From Plantago ovata (Eukaryota; Streptophyta; Magnoliopsida; Lamiales; Plantaginaceae): DNA of 64,000 bases. Positions within the stretch are counted from its first letter, which is position 1; every line of letters starts with the position of its first letter. Under the pieces are notes generated by a model that had not been told where the DNA came from, did not search any database, and saw nothing but the letters and a program-made list of their open reading frames with translations. Positions 23,342 through 35,524 of the stretch are shown piece after piece. The stretch spans positions 46,222,362-46,286,361 of the forward strand of contig CM051457.1 of NCBI GenBank assembly GCA_028274465.1, written 5' to 3'. The translations under genes and the position numbers were made by a program.

Positions 23342-26300
23342 TGATGAACGTGTATTTTACACTTTCATTTGAGTCTTTTTCACCTATTTTAGCTATCCTC
23401 TATGTTAATTTAGCTATACTTTAGTGCATTTTATTAGAATAGTGTCACGTTTCCCTTTAGTTTGTATTTTACAGGTTTTCGATGAAAAACGAGGTTTTCC
23501 GGGCAATTATATTGAAGTATACAAGGAATTGGTGTGCCGAAGGCCTAATTGGAGTATCTAAAAGATTCCGGATAGGATTTGAAGTCTAGGGGTCGAGTCT
23601 AAAGGCTAAAAGGTCACTAGAAGGCAAAAACCAGTCCGAAAAGGAGAAGAAATTCAAAAATGCGTCAAAAACGCGTATATGGCCGAAAAAACCTCCCGGG
23701 CGAGACGCCCGGGACGTGGGGCGAATCGCCACACACCAGGCGAATTGCCCGGTGTGTGGGGCCCTTCGCCCCACACCTGCCGAAACACTATATATAGTTG
23801 CTTAGTTTTCTCCGTTTTTCATACTTTTCCAGACCTTTTCTCTCACCTTTCTCATTAGTTTTAGGTAGGAATTCTCCAGAGCCTGTTATGGGGATTCTTA
23901 GCTTAGGAGATACTTTTTCTTAGCGTTTTGGAGCTTGTAAGATCGCGATTCTTCGGAGATTGACAACCTTCGGTAACATTGTATCTTACAGTTTTTCTAT
24001 TTATATTTATATATCTTTCAACATGATTTCATTCATTCGTGCTATGATTTTTGTTGATTGCATGACATCTATGAGTAGCTAAACTTCTCGTTGGTGATAG
24101 TATGTGATTTCTTAGCGAAGGCACTACTAAAAAAATCCTCTAATTAGACACTTTCTATAGTGACACAATAAAATTAGAGTCACCATAACCTACCTAATAT
24201 AACCCTCAAGCAAAGAGCCCCTAATTATACACTTTCTATAGTCACACAATAAAATTAGTGTCACCATAGCAAACTTGACGTAACACCCAACCTAATATAA
24301 CCCCACTCCGTTTTTTTTCCACCGGAAAATTAAGGGAAATTTACTTGTAATTTTCCAACAGAAGTACTACTTACTTTTTCCACACACAGGCACAGCCGCA
24401 CAGCAGTGAGACGACAATTTGCTCCAGTCTCCTCCTAGGCGCTCAGACATAAGTGAACAGGTAACTCTCCTATATTTTTTCTTAATCGATCACATCAAAT
24501 TTGGTCGGTATGTGAATCGATCTTTCTGGCTATATATGAATCGTATTTCCATCTGTCCGTGAATAGATATTTCTGTCTATCTGTGAATCAATATTTTTGT
24601 CTATCTGTGAATCGGTCATCTATAATTGCGGTTTTCAATTGATCGACCTATGAATCTGTCAAAAAAAACTGTCGGTTTGAATGTGGAGTTGTGAATTTCT
24701 TTTTTTTTTTGTTTGTAAATCTTTATGAAAGAGAAAAAAAAGAAGGTACTTTGCATTTTGCTGTGATTCTTCTTGTCAGTTTGTTTAGATGCTCATCGGT
24801 GAAATTCCAAGTGCATTGATTCTTCAATCACTCATGATTCTGTTTCTAACTCCTTTATGCCTGATTTTGCTTCACAGTTGCACCAGTGTGTTGATACCCA
24901 AATTGGAATTTTGATTCTGCCAAGAATCTGGCTTACACAGGTGGTTCTTCGCTTCTGCAATTTGAGTTACAGTTCTTCTTTTTCTGATTACTGCTAAATC
25001 TCTACTGGTATTATGATATGTAGTATTAATCAACTCATCTTCAGTGTATACTAAATAATTCTAGTGGAGAACTATGCTATTGTAGGTCTTTACATAATTA
25101 AAACGGAAAAACTGAAATAATTTACATGAGATAGATTATACAAATTATATTAATGGCGCCGTTGTATTAATAACATGAGAATCTGATGAAGGCTGGGTCA
25201 GGGAAATTTAGGCAAAATAATTACATTTAAACATTCAATGTGCAATATGAGCCAAGGAGATTGGAATAATACAAGGTATTTCATGTCGCATCATGTGAAG
25301 GTAGCATTCTCTTATCCTTATTACGAAGACTGGAAAAAAGAAAAATATAGATGCATCCCTCTGATATCGTGATGGACCTTGCAGCTCAAGTAAAACATGA
25401 TGCGAAAATCTGCTATTTACCTCCCAGTCTTTCCTTGGTAAATCTTTCATGTGTGTTGTGCTTTCTGTTTGGTTTTCGGCACAGATCACTTTGACTTGAG
25501 GACAAAAGGAAGTGATGAGAAGTGCAGAAAGCCGGCAAACTCTCAGTCCGACTAAGATATAGATGTAGCAGTAACTTCCCCTTGTATTTCACAGTTCCAA
25601 CTTGTTTCCAACCAGGTATTTTGGTGGAGCTTAGTCTGGATTTTCTCCCTAGTGAAGAAGTCCATTTTAAAATTACTGTACATTAACAGTAAATGAATCT
25701 TTTAAACAATACTTCTTTTTCTTAAGATGACATTTGCTTTTGAATTTTTATCCTTCACCTCATGTTTCAATTTGTTCTTATCTTCACCAGTTCAATCTGA
25801 ATTTTGTAAATTCTGTACCTGTTTTTATTTCAATTTTATTTCATTCTTTATCTCATTCCCTTTTTTATTTCCAAGGAGTGAAGTTTGTAACAAATTATTT
25901 GAAACGGACAGCTAATGTGCTATAATTGTTTGATTCTTTAAATTTAGTTTTCCTTACAATGTTTACTAAACATTTATGTAAACATCCACGAGATTTCTTG
26001 ATAGTGTAACCCAGTTTATTGTTCAAATCCTTTTTTTTCTACAAACAGAATTTACAGCATGTTGAATGATCAAATTCAGGATTTGCTTGATCGAAGACAT
26101 TAGTTATCTTAAGAGTTTAGTTGTCTACTGTTTGTGAGCATATTTAGTCACTTTCTAATATATTTAAGTCACCACTAATAATATGTTGTTCATTGCAGAA
26201 CGAGACTTTTTTGCGCATTGTCTAGTGTATTGAAGTCATCTAAGCTAATATGCAGATATGCTCCCTTAGTCCCTTCCATTTCCTTTGTTATTCTTTTCAC

Positions 26301-27807
26301 TTTTCCATGTGACTCTCCTTTACATGCTAAAACTTTCTTTCGTTAACTTCATGTTCTTCATTTTGTATGTTTACTTCTTGCTTTATAATCTTTTCCTGGT
26401 GTTGATCACTTGCTACCAGTAGTAGTGTCCAGAAATAGGCCTATTACTCTACTATTTTATATTGCATTTGTCTGCTACATGACCCCATTCTAAATATATC
26501 TCAATTATAAATGTGGTTGCACTCATCTAATTGACCTTAAAGAGTTAACATGCACGTATAATTTTGTTTGATGGATTGGCTTCTTGAGCTATGTAATTTA
26601 CTGTTTACGTAAATATGTGCATCATCTTGCTTCCTGTGTAGATACTGAAAGCCATTGTGAAAGATACTAGCTACAACTGAGCAGGAGGACTAAGAGTAAT
26701 ACGTCAGCTTCATGTCAGATGAAGAGCTCCCCTCTGTGCCATCTCCAATTGGTTTTGATAAATAGAGCAACAAGTAATGAGCACCATAGTTCAAGATTCA
26801 TTTTATCAATCAGTGAAGCCTCCTCCAGCTTGAAATTCTTATAAATCTAGATGTTGATAGTTTGTAGAGTACCAGCTCGTATCGAAACTCAAATCAAAGT
26901 TATTAGTATAAATGTAGTTTCATATTAGAAAGAGTAGTTGTACTTTTGGATTGATGTTATTTTTAAAGTTAATGATGATGATTGTTTCTTGTTGTATAAA
27001 TTATTATTCATTATTTAATGATCTGTAGAGTAAATTGAAATGCATAATAAAAAATAAAAAATAAAAAATAAAAGAAAAGCTATAAATTTAGGCACCTCAA
27101 ACTAAATCAACTTGCGGTAATCATAGATGGCTATAGTGACCCCTTTATTCAGGTAGTTATGTTTGTTAGTGGCAGCTGAGACGACACCATATAAGTGTGA
27201 CTACATGTCTAAAATTTGACCATTTATGCCTGTCATAAAAAGTGTACTATAGTGACACTGTAAGCTATTGAAACCCCTTTACAGATGACACATTGACCAA
27301 GCGTCACAATAGCTAAAAGTGTCACAATAGGGTTCTTAAGTGACAATTTTGGGGTGTGATTAAAGCCATTTTTTCTAGTAGTGAGGGTTGATAATTATGC
27401 TAATGGCTATATCGCGCATTATACTTTGAGTTATTGCTTTATTTCTTTGATCTTTCTAAAACCTCTATCTTCGTAGTGTTGAATAATTACGAAACACAAT
27501 TGGACAATTCATTGATCAAAGATCTCTATGCAAAACCGGGGACTTCATGCATGATTATTAACCTGCTATGCTTTGAATGACCATACTATCACCAATCTCC
27601 ATTATCTGTTAAGAAAAATCTTTGCTAAATCGTGTGTTAATTTTATATTCTTAAGTTATATTAGATAAAGCTAGTTATAGTCCTTAGAGATCGACACTCG
27701 AGGTTATTTTACTGCTGCACTACGGTTTTCGTTGTAGTTGTGAATTGCCTTTGGCTTAATACAAATTTATTTGATTAATTAGAATCTGACAAATTCTCCG
27801 TTCATCA
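23342..27807 (+). repeat. 3' LTR of element B, split by a CACTA element
   Basis: LTR sequence occupies 23342-24121 and 27387-27807, 1201 bp in total. It matches the 5' LTR closely on both sides of the insertion. Confidence 0.94.
24122..27383. mobile_element. Non-autonomous CACTA element (TSD AGG)
   Basis: The ends CACTACTAAAAAAAT and TTTTTTCTAGTAGTG form an inverted pair. AGG lies at 24119-24121 and 27384-27386, and the uninterrupted LTR has AGG once. Subterminal repeats of the type CTATAGTGACAC / GTGTCACTATAG occur at both ends (24155-24290 and 27125-27350). The 3.3-kb interior has no transposase frame. It has exon-like C/A-rich and T-rich alternation with plausible splice sites (AACAG/GTAACT near 24460, TTGCAG/AACG near 26198), so it may carry a captured or non-coding transcribed unit. 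Confidence 0.92.
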
Positions 27808-27812
27808 ATCTC

Positions 27813-29275
27813 ACCATGTCTAACAGGGTTCGATTCCTTCTCTCAGACACACCATTTAATTGTGGTGTTCCAGGAGGAGTCCATTGCGATTGAATTCCAT
27901 TTTCCTTCAAGTAGTCGATAAATTCTTCACTAAGGTATTCACTTCCTCGATCTGATCGAAGAGTGACTATCCTTAGGTTCAATTCATTCTCGACCTCATT
28001 CCTAAACTCCTTGAATTTCCCAAAGGTCTCAGATTTATTCTTCATAAGATAAATATATCCATACCTTGAGAAATCGTCAGTAAAGGTAACGAAGTAAGGA
28101 TAACCCCCAACTTTAAAAGGTCCACATACATCGATATGTATGAGCTCTAAGCAGCAAGTGGCACGAACACCTTGTCCAACAAAAGGTTTGTTCGTCATCT
28201 TACCCTTAACACATGACTCGCATGTACCATATGATTCAAAATCAAATGGTTCTAAGTAGTCCAACTTCCTTAGTCTTTGAATCCGTGTTTCATTGATATG
28301 GCCTAGCCGACAATGCCATAGATAAGATGGATTATTCTTCCTACTTGAAGACGGTTGTTTGTTATGTATTTGAAATAAAGGTAGACTACTTTGCAAAATA
28401 TATAAACCATTCACTAAGCTAGCTTTTCCATAATACTGGTCATTCAATGAAAAATAACAAGTATTATTCGCAAATCGAAAGGAAAAACCCATATTGTCTA
28501 ACAATGGAATGGAAATAATATTTCTGACAATGGATGGAACAAAATAAACATTATCAAGTTCTAAACATTGTCCCGAAGGTAAATCTATCTTGCAGCGTCC
28601 AACGCGTTTGGCTTCAACTGGATTGCCGTTCCCAACATGCAAGTCGATTTCACCTTGCTTGACTAGCATGTGATCAATTAGCCCCTGCACATTATTACAA
28701 ATGTGTGAGCCACATGCTATATCTAATACCCAACCACTGGAGTCAAAAGTAGTCATGTTCATTTCAATAACAAACATACATGAGCTGGAAGCCGGTGGCT
28801 TCTTAGCTTGATCTTCCCTCAGCTTAGGGCAATCTTTCTTCCAATGTCCTTTCTGCTTACAGAAAAGACATTCATCTGTGCGTACCGTTCCGCTTCTCCT
28901 GAACTTCCTTTTCTGGTTCAGACGCTTAGACTTATCACTCGAAGTGTCAGCCTTGACTCCCGACTTTCCCTTACCCTTAGCACCTTTGTTTCTCGGGTTT
29001 GGGTTAGACGGTTGCCCAACAAACATGATCGACTTTTCCTTTTTAGGAAGAGTTTGATCATATGTCTTCAGTAGATTATGGAGTTCGGGCAGTGTTACAT
29101 CTTTCACATTCATCGTGTAGTTAATGATGAACTGCGAATACGAACTCGGCAATGATTGAAGGACAAAGATCACCATGATCTTGTTCTCTAGCTTAACACC
29201 GGCATCGGCAAGCTTTTCAAAGAGACCAATCATTTTGAGAACATGTTCAGACATTTTCCCTCCTTCATTGACTGT
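27813..29275 (-). pseudogene. Copia gag-protease-integrase remnant
   Basis: Reading leftward from 29275, the frame enters in the middle of gag (EGKMSEHVLKM) and passes a CX2CX4HX4C zinc knuckle (CLFCKQKGHWKKDC). The Copia protease follows (WVLDIACGSHICN), then the integrase HHCC domain (HCRLGHI ... CESCVKGK) and catalytic core (IDVCGPF, LRSDRGSEY, NGVSERRNRTLLD). It stops where element B has inserted, and the partner segment restarts at 13643. This part has no internal stop, unlike the RT half. The first half of gag is absent; the bases right of 29276 do not continue the protein. Confidence 0.95.
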
Positions 29276-29279
29276 AGGG

Positions 29280-30594
29280 GTCAGCTGAGACTACTTCTTC
29301 TTGCTTTCATTCCCTCCTTCTTTTCGATCGGAAATGGGCGACAACTTCTTCTGCTTTCATTCCTCGCAATGTTCTCCATCTGACCTCTCTAGCTAGCTTG
29401 AGGCATTGACTACTTCGGTTTTCGATCTTCTTGCAATCTTGTCCAAGATTTTTTCTATCTTCATTTCTTCTCTTGTGACATAGCTTATTTATTATTATTC
29501 AATAGTTCAAGTTCATAACTAATTGACTGTTGTGTTGTGGATCTATTCCATAAATAAACCTAATTAAAAGAAAGGTCACTAATTCGATTCCGAGTTTAAG
29601 CAGGAATTCGTATTCGTTTGTTCTCCATTCTTGGTCCTAGGGGAACTTTTGGGAGAATGTGAAGCAAGCGAATAAGCAAGGTAACCCTGCAAGAGTGGAT
29701 GGCTTTTCACCATTCTCTAATTGTCTCCTTATTTTTCTTTCTTCTCTGAAAAATGGACGACAACATTTCTGCCTTTTCTTTTATTTTTGCTTGGACGTCG
29801 AATTGAGGGGATGGATATTATATATGTGGTATATAATATAGATTGTATGTAGAATAAATTCCTTTCTCTTTGTCTTGTCAATCCGCTGAAATAAGTGAAA
29901 TAAATACTAAAAATTGTGAGCAATCTCTGTGAATGGTTGGAAAAGTTCTTCTTTTTTCTTTCATTTACGTGGAATGGGGGACCTAGGCTTTGGGTTGAAT
30001 TGGAAATCCGCCTTGCTCTAGGGAAAGGTCTATTCCCCTTTCTGTTTATATTCCTAGTTCGCTCCATTCTTTGTAGTAGCATGTGTACAAGTCCTTTCTT
30101 TCTATAAGGTATGATCTAGCAAGCATTATTTTCGGCATTACTTCTACTTAAATACTTATTTTATTCTCTTTGCTAACAGGTAGTTTTAGGGCCTGCATAA
30201 ATAGGCAGAGAAATCTCGAAGTTATTTTATTAGATATTAGAAGTTTTCCTCTTTGTCCAATAACGGATCTCTTAGGTTCGGTTTTCTTTGCCTTCTTTCT
30301 ACTCGGCTTCACTCTTCTCTTTTCTCTTTCTATAATACATGCAAAGTCCTTTCCTTTGTCTTTCTTCTCTTCTTGCTCATTTCTTTGTTTTGTTTGCAGG
30401 AGCTGCAGGGCCAGATATTTCCTTCTAGCAAGTATTTCTATGCATCTCGGGGGCTGTGTCCGACTTTACATAGATTGATTTCTTCTCATTCTTTGCCTAA
30501 GGTTGTAATGCATTTTTCTTGAATTTATTTATGTCTCGCGTATGGGGCGATCTCTTAATACTATATATTGCATGTGGAGTGCGATGAGTTCGGT
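29280..30594. other. Unassigned 1.3-kb segment replacing the Copia 5' end
   Basis: Gag N-terminus, 5' UTR, primer site and most of the 5' LTR should lie here, but the sequence is unrelated to them. Its composition differs from its neighbours, with many CTTTCTTTC/CCCCTTTC phrases. Short open frames (29659-29841, 29916-30107, 30170-30478) show nothing recognisable. The texture resembles plant mitochondrial spacer DNA, so a mitochondrial transfer is a possibility, but this is inference only. Confidence 0.35.
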
Positions 30595-30901
30595 CATTCA
30601 GACCCCTACATCCGAGATGAACCTCGACTAGGGAGAGTTTGGGATAGATGATAACTCACATAGCTCCCACTATCTGTGTGATCGGTCATCTATCCGAGGG
30701 GACATGTTTAATATAAATACAGACAGAAATAGAGATATGACATGCTGCATGCCTGGTGTAATATAAATATGAAAGCGATAATCAATAGTCAAACAACAAA
30801 CATATATTATATTACGTTGACCTGTGTAATAGTACATATATGCCCTCTATAAGGGCTGCATGCCCTTTATAAGGACTGTCTCTAGGACATATACACTATC
30901 A
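30595..30901 (-). repeat. Truncated 5' LTR of the Copia element
   Basis: The 307 bp match 10960-11265 almost exactly, including the terminal ATATACACTATCA. The rest of the roughly 2.1-kb LTR is missing at the left breakpoint (30594/30595). Confidence 0.9.
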
Positions 30902-33507
30902 AAAATAAGTGAGGAAGAGGAAGCCCGATCTGTTACTTATCTCGATTTTAGCCACAGATAGAATTATCCGTGGCTAAAATTAATTTTTCTTTTTATTTAA
31001 TTAAAAAGGTCAACAAGTTTAGTCACGAATAATTTATTCGTGGCTAATTTATAGCCATTGATAAATTTTATCCGTGTCTAAAATTAATTTTCGTTTTTCT
31101 TTAATTAAAAACGTCAACAGCTTTAGCCACGAATAATTTATCCGTGGCTAAATTAGCCACAGATTCTATCCGTGGCTAAATCCCGCGAACTCGGGCCTGA
31201 ACATGCACGAACTGAGCGTCTAGACTCAGTTCGTGCCTATCTGTGGCTAAAATGTCGATTCGTGGCTAAATTTAGCCACGGATAGTATCCGTCGCTACGA
31301 GTGGTGGCTATTTTCAGGATTTCTTGTAGTGAGAATACTACCGTAAATCTTTGGGAATCTAATTAGTCAACTGATTGAACCCAAGAACGAACCAACCCAA
31401 GAACCTTAAACCCAAGAACGAATCAACCCTAAATCTATAAATTATTCAATTTCAACCATAAACAACTACATAATAGAACATACACTACTAATACAAAGCA
31501 TACAATTGATAGAAATCACTACAAGAAATCTTGAATATAGCCACCAGACGTAGCCACGGATAATATTCGTGGCTAAACTAGCCACGAATCGACATTTTAG
31601 CCACGGATAGTCACGAACTGAGCCTGGACGCTCAGTTCGTGCCTGTCCAGGCTCGAGTTCGTCCGGTTTAACCACGGATAGTTTTTATCCGTTGCTAAAC
31701 CGGTCTTCCTTTTTAAAAGAAAATTCAAAAAATAAATTAAAAATCAATTAAAGAAAAAGAAAAATTTATTTGTGCCACGGATAGAATTATTCGTGGTTAG
31801 ACACGGATAATTCTATCCGTGGCTACACCTGAGATAAAAATCAAATCGGGCTTATTCTTCTTCATTTTATTTTCCCCCAAAATTTCTCTTCTCTGCCCTA
31901 ACTCTCTCCCCTAAATCGTGCCCAAGACGTCAAACACCACCACCAGAGAAGCCGTCGTACTCCGCCACCACATCAAATCAGTTTTATTGCTTCTCTCCTA
32001 AATTTTGTTGGTTAATTTCCCCTTTTTTTATTCTCCTACACCTCAGTGCGAGCTCTGTGCCGCCGTGACACCATCACCACCACCACCACCACCGGCGTGT
32101 TGCATTGTTATCTCAGTGCTTCTCCTCCTATTCTCCGATTCTCTGTAAATTGAGGTTAGAATCCTAACTCTTGTTGTTTTTGGGGTTTTTCAGTTATTTT
32201 CTTAATTAAACTTGTATTAGTTTTCATTTGTTAGATTGGTTCTGTAGTGTAGCTAGAATCAGTTTAAATTAATTTTTGAATTTTTTTATTAATTTTTGTT
32301 AATATGGATTTAAATAAAATTAATTCTGGATATTGAGGTAAATTAAATTAAATTTAGTTAGTTAAAATTTAGTTCGAATTTAGTTATATTCAAATTTTGG
32401 CTTTTTATTTTGTAATTAAGCTCAATGATGTTAATTGTACTAATATTTAGATCTATTCTGTTAATTTGCCTAATTTTGATTAATTTAGTCCTTTTAATTA
32501 GTTTAGGTTAAGTAATTTAAATTAACAGTTTGCTTAATCTAATTTAAAAATTATGTAATTATTGATAAAATTGGATTAATAGGGATTGATTTGGAGCAAA
32601 ACTTGGACAGTGGACATTAATCATTATAATAAGATAAGTTAGTGAAAAAACGACCTTGAACATTGCACATTATAATAAGATAAGTTAGTGAAAAACGACC
32701 TTGAACATTGGACTTTATAAGTTAAAGAATTAGAAATTGGACTTCATAAGTTAGGAGACCCTAAAACCAACCTTGGTTATGTACTTGGAATGATGGTTAA
32801 TATGGAGAGCGGTATTGTTGTTGTGTGTTATATGTCGTTGGTGGTTATACTGGGACCAAGTACGGTTATTATGTGATCACCTGAAACCGTTCTTGACTTC
32901 CGTTAGCCACCAACGGTTTCACATAAGCAGCACTATCTATGTCCTTTAACTTTCTTTCTAGGTAGTAGTCATTGTCTTTATAAGTTAAATTGTCTTAATT
33001 TGTCTTCCATGATAGATACAAAGTTAAACTTTCTTTATATTATATTTTATATGATGTTATGATGACAAAATTATATTTTATTTTGTTGTGTTATTGGATA
33101 TATTTTATGGTAAATCGCTAATGCTATACTTTGAGGTTGGATTTCATTATCGTAGCATTAGATACTTACCATAGAACGGGTTCACAACACCTTGAACAGA
33201 ATGTACTTGTTTGTCTGAATACACATAGAGACAGTGTCATTGTACTTCGGAAATCATATAAACCATACATATAAGTTTGACATTCTTTTTTGTTACTAAT
33301 TATCATGGTTCATACTTAAATTTTATACATACAACCATAATGAACGGGGATGGTCAAGCACAACCATAGGGCGGCCCTCGGCTGATCAATGGGCTTCCAG
33401 TATTGTCCATTGTGGAGGGGTCTAAGTAAGTTCTTAATAAGTTGGTATTTAATTGTTCTTATATATAGTTGTCGGTACTCCATTTTTTAATCTTTCAAAA
33501 TGTGTGA

Positions 33508-34453
33508 TAGGTTTCACCTCTCTTTAGCTCCTAGAAGGTTGACAATGCTCATGAAAAGAGAGTTTTTGACACCTCTTGGGAGTGGCAGAGAAAGGTCGGC
33601 TACGGTTCCTCTTCCCGTGAAGGAGCACTTTTTCGAAGAATTCAAGGTACTTTACTATCATTACTTGAATATTTATTGTTTGGATTTCTAGGGCATTGCC
33701 TTTATTATATGTGTACGTACATTATTTGTTCTTGGGTCACTGTCTTTACTATATATGTGTACGTACATTATCTATTCTTGGGGCATTGCCTTTACTATAC
33801 ATACGTGTACGTACATTATCTGTTCTTGGGGCATTGCCTTTACTATATCTGTTTGGAATGCACGTAGTTGGCATGACTTCTAACTGATGATGGGTTATTG
33901 CAATGTTGCAGAAATACTACTATATCCCTCTTGCCAATACGGAGAAAGGTGGGCTACGGTTCCTCTTCCCATGAAGGAGCACTTTTTCGAAGAATTCAAG
34001 GTACTTTACTATCTTCACTTGAATAATTATAGTTTGGATTTCTGGGGCATTGCCTTTATTACATATGTGTACGTACATTATCTGTTCTTGGGGCATTGCC
34101 TTTACTATATATGTGTTCGTACATAATCTATTCTTGGGGCATTGTCTTCACTATACATACGTGTACGTACATTATCTGTTCTTGGGGCATTGCCTTTACT
34201 ATATCTGTTTGGAATGCACGTAGTTGGCATGACTTCTAACTGATGTTGGATTGTTGCAATGTTCCAGAAATACTACTGTATCCCTCCTGCCAATACGGAT
34301 GAGATATGGAATGTATTCAACCTCCGGGCGGCTCACATTCACAAGCATTTGATTTATCATGCCAAGGAGAAGCACTTTCGGGACAAAGAATGGGTTGGGT
34401 ACATTAACCGAACCATCGGGCGCTGTGGGTGGAGATGTGGGAGAACCACGTGA
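33508..34453 (+). pseudogene. Exons of a CACTA accessory (TNP1-like?) protein in element D
   Basis: An exon ending at 33646 encodes TVPLPVKEHFFEEFK, followed by GTACTT. A later exon from 34268 after GTTCCAG encodes KYYCIPPANTDEIWNVFNL and HAKEKHFRDKEWVGYI. Joining these frames gives a continuous protein segment of the kind found in plant CACTA (Ptta/En/Spm, Transposase_24-like) proteins, but I cannot be sure of the family. A duplicated and diverged copy of the exon boundary lies at 33911-33999. Upstream and downstream parts of the protein are not seen, so this is probably a deletion derivative. Confidence 0.5.
33660..34215 (+). repeat. Minisatellite (about 46-bp unit) within a duplicated intron
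   Basis: The unit GGGGCATTGCCTTTACTATA plus GTGTACGTACATTATC recurs at about 33689, 33734, 33779, 33826 and again at 34046, 34093, 34136 and 34184. The two clusters are the same intron present twice, because a segment of about 350 bp including the exon end VPLPxKEHFFEEFK has been duplicated in tandem. Confidence 0.85.
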
Positions 34454-35524
34454 CCCGTTAGCAGGCACATAATGATGGGGCGTTGCATGATGAAGTTGTC
34501 GGTTGGATAGTGGAGAGCCCGTAGGATTAGTTCTTTATTAGTTTTTTTAGGATTCTTAGTCCATCTCCGTACATTTTAGGATTCTCGTTTGTTTTAATGC
34601 TTATATTCGTACCTTTTAGTTTGTTTGTACGTACACGTTCAGTTTTTTTAATGAAATCTAGATTCTCATAAAATGAATCGATCGTATATATTTGTTGGGC
34701 GTACTCAATTTGTCGCTACTGTCACTAACGGATAAATTCTATCTGTCATTATATTTTTTTTCAATTTTCATTTATTATACACAACTGTCCAAATGGAAAG
34801 AATTTATCCGTTGGAAAATGTTGTCACGGATACAGTCTATTCATGGCAGAGCCCAAAGCCCTGATCCAACCCGCCAAAGGATCTACCCGTGGCTAGAAGA
34901 GCCGAAACGTTGCTAGTTTTAGCCACGGATATTTATCCGTTGCTAAGAGGCTGCTACGCCAAAAATAGCGACGAGCTTATTAGCAACGGATCTATCCGTG
35001 GCTAAAAGCCACAGATCGATCTTTTTAGCCACGGATAAAACTCAGATTTTGTGTAGTGAATAGTGTAAATTGTAAAAAATTAAAAATAATGAAAGTTAGG
35101 GTTAGAATTAGTACCTTCGATTTGGGAAACAATAACCAATGAAATCACGAATTGTTTGTCCACCCAACTTTCTTGTGAAACGAGCTTCGATTAGACACCA
35201 AGAACACAAAAAATGATGGAGTTTTGATACAGATATGGAAAAGGGGAAAATGGAGTTTTGAGGAGAAGAAAGAAGAAGGGGCACGAAGAAGAAGGAAGCT
35301 CTCTGTAAATGAGAGCTGAGCGAGAGCGAGATATATAAATTAAATAAAGTCATACATAAGTTGATCACGGTTTTCAAATGTACATACAAATGAAAACACT
35401 TCAATTAAACATAACTTAATGTACATACAAAGCGTCAAATGTACCATACCGATAAACAAAATACATAATGTACGAGAACGAAGTCAAGTGTATGACATAA
35501 GAGTAGAGTAATGTAAATGGGAAT

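Larger units (their letters stand above)
13649..27807 (+). mobile_element. Athila-like gypsy element B, non-autonomous (TSD ATCTC)
   Basis: The element runs from TGATGAACG at 13649 to TTCATCA at 27807, with ATCTC at 13644-13648 and 27808-27812. It splits the Copia integrase exactly between its two readable halves. Its LTRs are 13649-14820 and 23342-27807; the latter is inflated by a CACTA insertion. The internal part has the tRNA-Asp primer site, gag with zinc knuckle, a protease, and then directly the pol-terminal tail, so reverse transcriptase, RNase H and integrase are missing just as in element A. A solo LTR (16938-19624) sits in the protease. It is about 8.2 kb long without the later insertions. 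Confidence 0.95.
1892..30901 (-). mobile_element. Ty1/Copia LTR retrotransposon, decayed and doubly interrupted
   Basis: Copia gag, protease, integrase, reverse transcriptase and RNase H remnants are readable on the minus strand at 29275-27813 and 13643-11280. The 3' LTR lies on the left (1892-2935 continuing at 10212-11265, about 2.1 kb once element A is removed). The 5' LTR lies on the right and is reduced to 30595-30901. The LTR begins TGATAGTGTATATG on the minus strand and ends TTACA. Flanking AAAAT occurs at 1887-1891 and 30902-30906 and is taken as the TSD. A purine tract (AGTGGGAG on minus, 11268-11275) adjoins the 3' LTR. Two Athila-like elements sit inside it. The 5' untranslated region, primer site and gag N-terminus are missing. 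The clade was not assigned. Confidence 0.88.
1..31331 (-). mobile_element. CACTA element (host of the Copia nest), left end outside window
   Basis: The right terminus at 31317-31331 reads GGATTTCTTGTAGTG, the inverse of a CACTACAAGAAATCC end. It is preceded by many copies of a subterminal motif of the type TAGCCACGGATA / TATCCGTGGCTA (30950-31300). AGA follows at 31332-31334, and the sequence after it matches the start of a repeat copy at 37722, where AGA also precedes the same bases, so AGA is the likely 3-bp TSD. Read on the minus strand, 30950 back to 30902 and then 1886 back to about 1800 resemble the left end of the CACTA element at 31517. Both run from the TIR through an AGATCGGGCT-like stretch into a C/T-rich leader and a short exon ending before GTAAGC (about 1800). 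No transposase can be read. The element is broken by a Copia insertion and by a solo LTR. Confidence 0.7.
31517..35058 (+). mobile_element. CACTA element D (TSD AAT)
   Basis: The ends are CACTACAAGAAATCTTGA and CAGATTTTGTGTAGTG. AAT lies at 31514-31516 and 35059-35061. Subterminal repeats TAGCCACGGATA/TATCCGTGGCTA occur at 31550-31830 and 34780-35040. The interior has a C/T-rich leader (31850-32100) with a CACCACCACC run, AT-rich introns, and two or three short exons on the + strand (33500-34450). Confidence 0.92.

Noticed and set aside
33676-33887. Repeated Cys/Tyr-rich peptides (GHCLYY)
   Set aside because: They are translations of the 46-bp minisatellite in an intron, present in several frames.
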